From NCBI GenBank assembly GCA_036841525.1, contig DAITVZ010000117.1, positions 1-8,998 on the forward strand: a stretch of 8,998 nt of DNA, given 5' to 3'. Shown piece by piece: positions 4,714-8,998 of the stretch (its first letter is position 1; every line of letters starts with the position of its first letter). The notes under the pieces were generated by a model that worked only from the letters and a program-made list of their open reading frames with translations, ran no database searches and was not told the DNA's origin. This stretch comes from JAAYEA01 sp012689325. Its GTDB lineage: Bacteria; Chloroflexota; Anaerolineae; JAAYEA01. The translations under genes and the position numbers were made by a program.

Positions 4714-6180
4714 ATGTTCGTGGACCGCCAGGCCGAGCTGGCCTTTCTGAATGCCGTCTTGGAGCGCAAGCGCCCCACGGCGGCCCAGTTCATCCTCCTC
4801 TACGGGCGCCGTCGCGTGGGCAAGACGGTGCTGCTGCGCCACTGGGCCGAGCAGGCGGCGATCCCGCATACCTACTGGGCGGCGGAGAAAGAGCCCGCGG
4901 CGCTGCAACGGCGCAAGCTCTTCGCCCGGCTCTTGGGCGTCGAACCGGCTCGGGCGGCCTCCTTTGATTCCTGGGCCGACGCCTGGCAGGCCATCGCCGC
5001 CTTCCTGGGGGACCGGCGACACCTCCTCATCCTGGACGAGTTCACCTACGCCGTCGAGGCGGACCCCGCCATGCTTTCCTCGCTCCAACACGCCTGGGAC
5101 CAGCAGTTCAAGGATGCGCAGGCGATCCTGGTCCTGTGCGGCTCCCACGTCCACGCCATGGAGGCGCTGCAATCGCGCCAGTCGCCGCTCTTTGGCCGCC
5201 TGACCGGCCAATGGTGGCTGCAGCCGCTCCCCTTCGCCGCCCTGCGCGCATTCCTGCCCCAGTGGTCAGCGGAGGAGCGGGTGGCGGCCTATGCCGTGGC
5301 GGGCGGCGTGCCTGCCTATCTGGAATGGCTGGACCCCGACCTGTCGCCGGGCGACAACATCCAGCGGGTGATCCTGGCTCCGGGGAGCATGTGGGTGGCC
5401 GAGCCGGCCTTTTTGCTCTATGACGAGGTCCGCGAGCCCGCCACGTACCTGGCCATCCTGAAGGCCATCGGCGCCGGGAACCACAGCCTCTCCGAGATCG
5501 CCGACGCGGCGCTGGTGGGCAAGCCGCACCTATCAGCCTATCTGGCCCGCCTGCAAGAGCTGCGTCTGGTGGAGCGGCGGCTGCCGGCTACGGTGCCCCC
5601 GGCGGCGCGGCGGCTCGCCCGCAGCGGGCGCTATCACCTCTCCGACCCCTACTTTCGCTTTTATTTTCGCTTCATCGCGCCCAACCAGGACGAGCTGGCC
5701 TATCGCCCGGAGGCGGTGCTGCCGCGCATCCGCGAGGGCCTGCGGGCGTTCGTGGGCCAGACGGCCTTCGAGGAGCTATGCCGCCAATGGGTTGCCGATC
5801 AGAAGCGGGCCACTCAGGGCCGGGCGGGTCGCTTGCCTTTGGCGATCCAGGAGGTGGGTAGCCATTGGAGCCGCGCGGTCCAGGCGGACGTGGCCGCGGT
5901 GGATTGGGCGGGGCGGGCGATCCTGCTGGGGGAGTGCAAGTGGGGCGCGGAGCCGGTGGACCGGGCCATGATCCGCGAGTTGCTGGAGGTGCGGACGCCC
6001 AAGGTGCTGCGGGAGCTGCCCGATGGCGGCGCCATAGATGGCGGCGCCACAGATGGCGGGGGCTGGCGGGTGCACCACGTCTTTTTCGCGCGGGCGGGCT
6101 ACACCGAGGCGGCGCGGGCCGAGGCCGCGGCGGCCGGGGTCGAGCTGGTGGACCTGGCGAGGCTGGATGCGGAGCTGTAG
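4714..6180 (+). CDS. AAA ATPase with DUF234 nuclease-like tail
   Basis: A 488-aa cytoplasmic protein of the archaeal-type ATPase family (PF01637-like N-terminus, DUF234-like C-terminus). The start MFVDRQAELAFLN is the family norm, and ATG 4714 has AGGGAGG six bases upstream; an in-frame GTG at 4687 has no such site and lies in the operator-like repeat. Walker A is GRRRVGKT (31-38) and Walker B LLILDEF (D108, E109). A winged-helix stretch follows at ~265-300 (SLSEIADAALVGKPHLSAYL). The DUF234 part starts near DPYFRFYFRFI; its end carries DVAAVDWAGRAILLGECKW, where D392, E407 and K409 fit a PD-(D/E)xK nuclease-like core. The role of the family is unknown; links with mobile DNA and toxin-like functions have been suggested. 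Single-gene unit with its own promoter. A 15-bp tandem repeat lies near the 3' end. Confidence 0.88.
   Translation: MFVDRQAELAFLNAVLERKRPTAAQFILLYGRRRVGKTVLLRHWAEQAAIPHTYWAAEKEPAALQRRKLFARLLGVEPARAASFDSWADAWQAIAAFLGDRRHLLILDEFTYAVEADPAMLSSLQHAWDQQFKDAQAILVLCGSHVHAMEALQSRQSPLFGRLTGQWWLQPLPFAALRAFLPQWSAEERVAAYAVAGGVPAYLEWLDPDLSPGDNIQRVILAPGSMWVAEPAFLLYDEVREPATYLAILKAIGAGNHSLSEIADAALVGKPHLSAYLARLQELRLVERRLPATVPPAARRLARSGRYHLSDPYFRFYFRFIAPNQDELAYRPEAVLPRIREGLRAFVGQTAFEELCRQWVADQKRATQGRAGRLPLAIQEVGSHWSRAVQADVAAVDWAGRAILLGECKWGAEPVDRAMIRELLEVRTPKVLRELPDGGAIDGGATDGGGWRVHHVFFARAGYTEAARAEAAAAGVELVDLARLDAEL
6022..6060 (+). repeat. 15-bp tandem repeat in coding sequence
   Basis: About 2.6 copies of GATGGCGGCGCCAYA in a row, coding for DGGAI-DGGAT-DGGG. 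Being a multiple of three, it keeps the frame. It sits in a loop between the nuclease-like core and the last strand of the ATPase/DUF234 protein. Confidence 0.8.
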
Positions 6181-6206
6181 GGGGAGTTTGGGCTAACTGG
6201 CAGGCA

Positions 6207-6232
6207 GGCGAACCTATCTATCGCCGTTTTTT
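6207..6232 (+). terminator. Weak intrinsic terminator
   Basis: GGCGA (6207-6211) pairs with TCGCC (6221-6225) over a 9-base loop, followed by GTTTTTT (6226-6232). The stem is short, but it lies 27 bases after the ATPase stop and the T-tract is good, so it probably ends that transcript. Confidence 0.5.
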
Positions 6233-6326
6233 CCTTGACCCCCTCCGTGACCGCCGCGTAACGCGACAGGGCGTGGCCCTGGCCTGATCCTCTCCGTCCT
6301 CCTAGCTTTATCTGATCTCCCGCCCG

Positions 6327-6355
6327 CCCGGGTGGACGGTCCACTTTGTGGACTA
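6327..6355. repeat. GTCCAC-TTT-GTGGAC repeat with half site
   Basis: CCCGGGTGGAC (6327-6337) is followed at once by the inverted repeat GTCCACTTTGTGGAC (6339-6353) and TA. Both parts echo the palindrome at 4553-4568. The right end overlaps the stop codon of the minus-strand antirepressor. Confidence 0.65.
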
Positions 6356-6904
6356 GCCCTTCCCCGCCAACCTCCGCCACTCCTCCAGGAAGCTCAGCAC
6401 CGCCGGGTAGTGCTCCTGGCGGATGTTTTTGTAGCTGGAGACGCCGAACCGCCGGTAGAGCTCGGAAAAGTCGGATTGGTAATAGTTCTTGTCGCCCAGG
6501 GTCTGGGTCAATAGCTCCGCCAGCGCCTTGACCTCCAGCGACACCTCGGCCGCCTGCTCCTTGGTGATCAGCGACGCCGGCGAGACCCGCTGCTCCAGCA
6601 CCGCCAGCCGCCGCCCCAACTGCCCCACCACCTGCGCCGCGCGGTCCAGCCGGTCGGCGTTGTTCATCGCCAGCGCCTCCACGCGCATCTGCTCCTCGGC
6701 CAGTTGCGCCACGGCCAGCCCCAGCGCCCGGATCTCGCCCAGGGTGCGGCCCTGGCCGGTAGGGGCCGCCGTCCCCGGCGCAACATCCCGCTGGAAGGCT
6801 TCCCAGAGCACGCGATAGCACTCGCGCTGGTAGCGGATGACCTTGTCGCGCAGCGCTTCCTTGACGCGGTTGACGCTGACGCCGAATAGCCAGCCGTGGA
6901 GCAT
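6353..6904 (-). CDS. Phage antirepressor, 5'-truncated
   Basis: A 183-aa protein with the second half of a P22 antirepressor N-terminal domain (P22_AR_N): MLHGWLFGVSVNRV at its start, then ALRDKVIRYQRECYRVLWEAF, as in the family. A long helical, probably coiled middle follows (residues ~55-120), then a tail (SYKNIRQEHYPAVLSFLEEW) like the ORF6C type. In phages such proteins lift repression of the prophage by binding the repressor. The family normally has ~60-70 residues before the HGWLFG motif. Here the in-frame DNA upstream gives only ~17 codons (FRLNHTIPAE, possibly part of the domain) before a TAA at 6956-6958, so the front is missing. No ribosome site is clear before ATG 6904. Neighbouring phage genes are absent, so this is either a domesticated copy or a remnant. 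Confidence 0.72.
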   Translation of the reverse strand: MLHGWLFGVSVNRVKEALRDKVIRYQRECYRVLWEAFQRDVAPGTAAPTGQGRTLGEIRALGLAVAQLAEEQMRVEALAMNNADRLDRAAQVVGQLGRRLAVLEQRVSPASLITKEQAAEVSLEVKALAELLTQTLGDKNYYQSDFSELYRRFGVSSYKNIRQEHYPAVLSFLEEWRRLAGKG

Positions 6905-7043
6905 CTCAGCGGGGATGGTATGATTCAGTCGAAATTGGAGGCACGCCTCGTTTCGTTAAGCAGCTGTCAGCACTGGCATCAGCAGATCTGGCGACAAGCG
7001 GCAGGGCTGCCGATGCACCTGTTCTCTGGCCTCGCGCGCCGCC

Positions 7044-7172
7044 GACCTGCTGCACGTGCCGTATCGGAAGCGCGGGCTGGGGCTCGTGCACGCCATCGCG
7101 ATCGACCCCGCGACCGGTCGCCTCTCCGGCGCGGCGGATGCCGGGGCAGGGGGCATGGCGCTGGGGGCCTGA
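7044..7172 (+). pseudogene. Gamma-glutamyltransferase C-terminal remnant
   Basis: Plus-strand reading from 7044 gives 42 residues and a TGA at 7170-7172. The centre, GLGLVHAIAIDPATGRLSGA, followed by AD and a Gly-rich stretch ending in ALGA, is the typical C-terminal end of gamma-glutamyltransferase-type Ntn hydrolases ('HAI-IDP-TG---GAADPR-DG-A-G'). Nothing upstream (6905-7043) matches the rest of that ~530-aa enzyme, and the frame has no suitable start. It ends 4 bases before the stop of the convergent peptidase gene. Reads as a leftover 3' end; the match is from a short segment only. Confidence 0.5.
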
Positions 7173-7176
7173 GCCG

Positions 7177-8967
7177 CTAGAACGAGATCAGGTCCAGCTC
7201 GCGCAGCAGCCCGAAGTAGCCCACCAAGAACTCGGTATCGCGCCGACCGCTTTCCATCGCCACCAGATGGGCGATCTCGAGCAGGTTTCGCTGGCCGTCG
7301 GCCCAGTACAGCGCGAGGAGCGACATCTCCCGGCCGACCTTGTGGCGCTCCTGCCANNNNNNNNNNNNNNNNNNNNNNNNNNNNNNNNNNNNNNNNNNNN
7401 NNNNNNNNNNNNNNNNNNNNNNNNNNNNNNNNNNNNNNNNNNNNNNNNNNNNNNNNCGCCAACTCCGCGACGCTCTGGGCCAGCTCCTCCCCCTGGGCCG
7501 CGGACATGGCCGCGGTGATCACGTCCTGGACGCGGCGCGCGGCGACGCCCCGGTAGCGGGTGAGCATCTCCTGGGCGAGCCACTGCGCCTGAGGGGCCCC
7601 CGCCTGGGCCAGAAAGTAGGCGTAGGCGCTGGTCCCGATCCCCACTTTCGCCAGCATGGCCGGGCTGACCTTGTCCAGCGTGTCCTCCGAGGTGTGGTAG
7701 AACCGGTCGGGCCATTGGATGAGCATGGGCGTGGGGATGCCGACGCTGGGATCGGAGAGGACGATGTGGTCGCTGCCGCCGGAGAAACGCGATACGCCAT
7801 ACCGGAAAAAGGCATAGCTTTCGTTGCCCGCCAGGTTCTTCAGGTCGCCGGCCAGCTCTTCCTGGACGCGGGCCATCAGGTCCCCCGCGAAGGAGGACAT
7901 CGCCTCCGGCGGGTATTCCACGAGCCAGACGCTCCCGCACTGGTCCTGATCTTCCCCGACCATGTCGAGGTTGAGGCCGGCGATCATCCGCGGGAGGCGC
8001 TCCGGGTGCGTCGCCAGATAGGCATAGGTGCCGCTGATCTCCGACAGCCACAGAAAATGGATGGTCCGCCGGGGCCTGGCCAGCTTGCCGGCGTCGATCA
8101 ACGCCTGCAGGGCGCGCGCCGCTTCCAGGGCCGCGCCACAGCCCGAGGCGTTGTCGTTGGCCGACGGCTCCGGGTGGCAGAGGTGGGCGACGACGATGAT
8201 CTCTTCGTCGGTCTCGCCGGGGATGCGGGCGGAGACGATCTCGGTCGCGCCATCATGGAAGCGGCTCTGGACCGCGGCGCGCACCTTGACCGGCGATTTT
8301 CCCTCTTGGCCCGCGTCTGCACGAGCTGCCGGAGCGCTGCGCCCTGCCGGGGAGAGAGGACAAAGCCAAAGCAGCGCTTTTCGCTGCCCCGCCACGAGAA
8401 CTGGGTGTACTGGCGCGCGTCGGGCAGGTCCAGCGGCTGCCGCACGGGCAGCCAGTCTTTCATGCCGTCAAAGAGGAGGCCCAGGGCCCCATAGCGCTCG
8501 ACGGCCAGCTCGCGCACGCGCCCGACCTCCCCCCGGGTGAGCACGAGCTTGCCGGCGAGGTCGAGGCCCGCATACTCGCTGAGCTCCGTGCCGTCGTCCA
8601 GCACGACGACCTCCGCCTCCACGGGGGCGGTGGGGCCGCTGCGCTGGATCAGGGCAAACTTGCTCTCGCGGTAGTCGCAGAGCCTGGTTTGGGCCTCCAC
8701 CGGCTGCACGATGTCCAGCGTGCCAGCGGACGCTTCCCATCCCTGGAAGCCGGTCTGCCCCCAGTAGCGGAGGCCATCCCTCATCGGCACGGAGATGATC
8801 TCGGCGGCGACGCCCGCCTGGGCCAGCGCGTCCAGCACATACTGTGCCGCGTCGCGAAAGCCGGGGCTGTTGCGGATGCGATGGTGCCGGATGATGTGCG
8901 CCACATAGTCCTTCGCGGCGACGCCGGAGAACTCGCGGCTGAGCGTGGTGATCAGGTCGGCGAGCAT
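7177..8967 (-). CDS. M28-family zinc aminopeptidase, gapped and frameshifted
   Basis: Predicted cytoplasmic metallo-aminopeptidase (M28/DUF4910-like) with no signal peptide. Start ATG at 8967 with GAGAGGAG close upstream. The N-terminal part (8967 to ~8312) carries the PA-like insert (LDLAGKLVLTRGEVGRVREL). The catalytic part follows in another frame from ~8311: AHLCHPEPSANDNASG (zinc His and Asp), WLSEISGTYAY (general-base Glu), LDMVGED (Asp) and FYHTSEDT (last zinc His). One base missing at about 8311, between LVQTRA and EGKSPVKV, would join the two. The 100-N gap cuts the sequence at 7357-7456. After it, 7177-7356 gives the C-terminal end (SLLALYWADGQRNLLEIAHL, winged-helix-like) to a TAG. 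The frameshift is probably a sequencing error, since all metal ligands are kept. Confidence 0.85.
7357..7456. other. Assembly gap (100 Ns)
   Basis: Exactly 100 Ns, the usual placeholder for a scaffold join of unknown size. It lies inside the peptidase gene; both flanks read as parts of one protein, so the join is probably correct and the true gap small. Confidence 0.98.
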
Positions 8968-8998
8968 GGCTCTCCTCTCTGGGGGAAGGATCGCGCGC

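Noticed and set aside
6099..6821. A 240-codon minus-strand frame
   Set aside because: Gly/Ala-rich low-complexity reading that overlaps both the antirepressor and the ATPase end; a high-GC shadow.

Overview
This is a GC-rich accessory stretch, probably from a bacterial metagenome scaffold. It carries a run of exactly 100 Ns (7357-7456), and at least two otherwise good genes carry apparent one-base frameshifts. The protein styles point to Chloroflexota (Anaerolineae/Caldilineae-like): a TumE-type toxin behind a ~99-aa partner, an archaeal-type ATPase with a DUF234 tail, an isolated phage antirepressor, an ExeA-like ATPase and an M28/DUF4910-like peptidase. This assignment is inference from protein style; no rRNA or tRNA is present to prove it.

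Layout, left to right. 1-270: no gene, AT-richer than the rest, with a strong terminator hairpin plus T-tract at 186-225. 271-2729 (+): an ASCH-like protein, then an ABC-2 type exporter ATPase and a membrane permease. The permease is broken by an apparent one-base deletion near 1962, and a long hairpin (2572-2617) follows its conserved part. 2726-3164 (+): a good sigma70-type promoter only a few bases before an ExeA-like AAA ATPase that is decayed. Three copies of a 17-bp palindrome (GCGGCAT-GGM-ATGCCGC, one copy degraded) sit inside it. 3165-3540: no recognisable gene. 3519-4441 (+): a promoter, a 56-aa ORF, then a toxin-antitoxin pair (99-aa putative antitoxin, TumE/DUF6516-family toxin) joined by a 4-bp overlap. 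4441-4713: about 270 bp holding five inverted repeats and a near-consensus promoter overlapped by one of them. 4714-6180 (+): the ATPase/DUF234 protein, with a GTCCAC...GTGGACTA palindrome on each side. 6353-6904 (-): a 5'-truncated phage antirepressor. 7044-7172 (+): the last ~42 codons of what looks like a gamma-glutamyltransferase. 7177-8967 (-): an M28-family zinc aminopeptidase, split by the N gap and one apparent frameshift.

How the genes relate. The ATPase and permease would form one exporter and are translationally coupled. The small genes at 3582-4441 look like one toxin-antitoxin operon. The single ATPase/DUF234 gene has its own promoter and operator-like repeat. The rest (decayed ATPase, truncated antirepressor, transferase tail) are fragments, as expected of a region that repeatedly gains and loses DNA. 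The features most worth a second look are the small dispersed palindromes inside the decayed ATPase gene and the palindrome-dense control region at 4441-4700.
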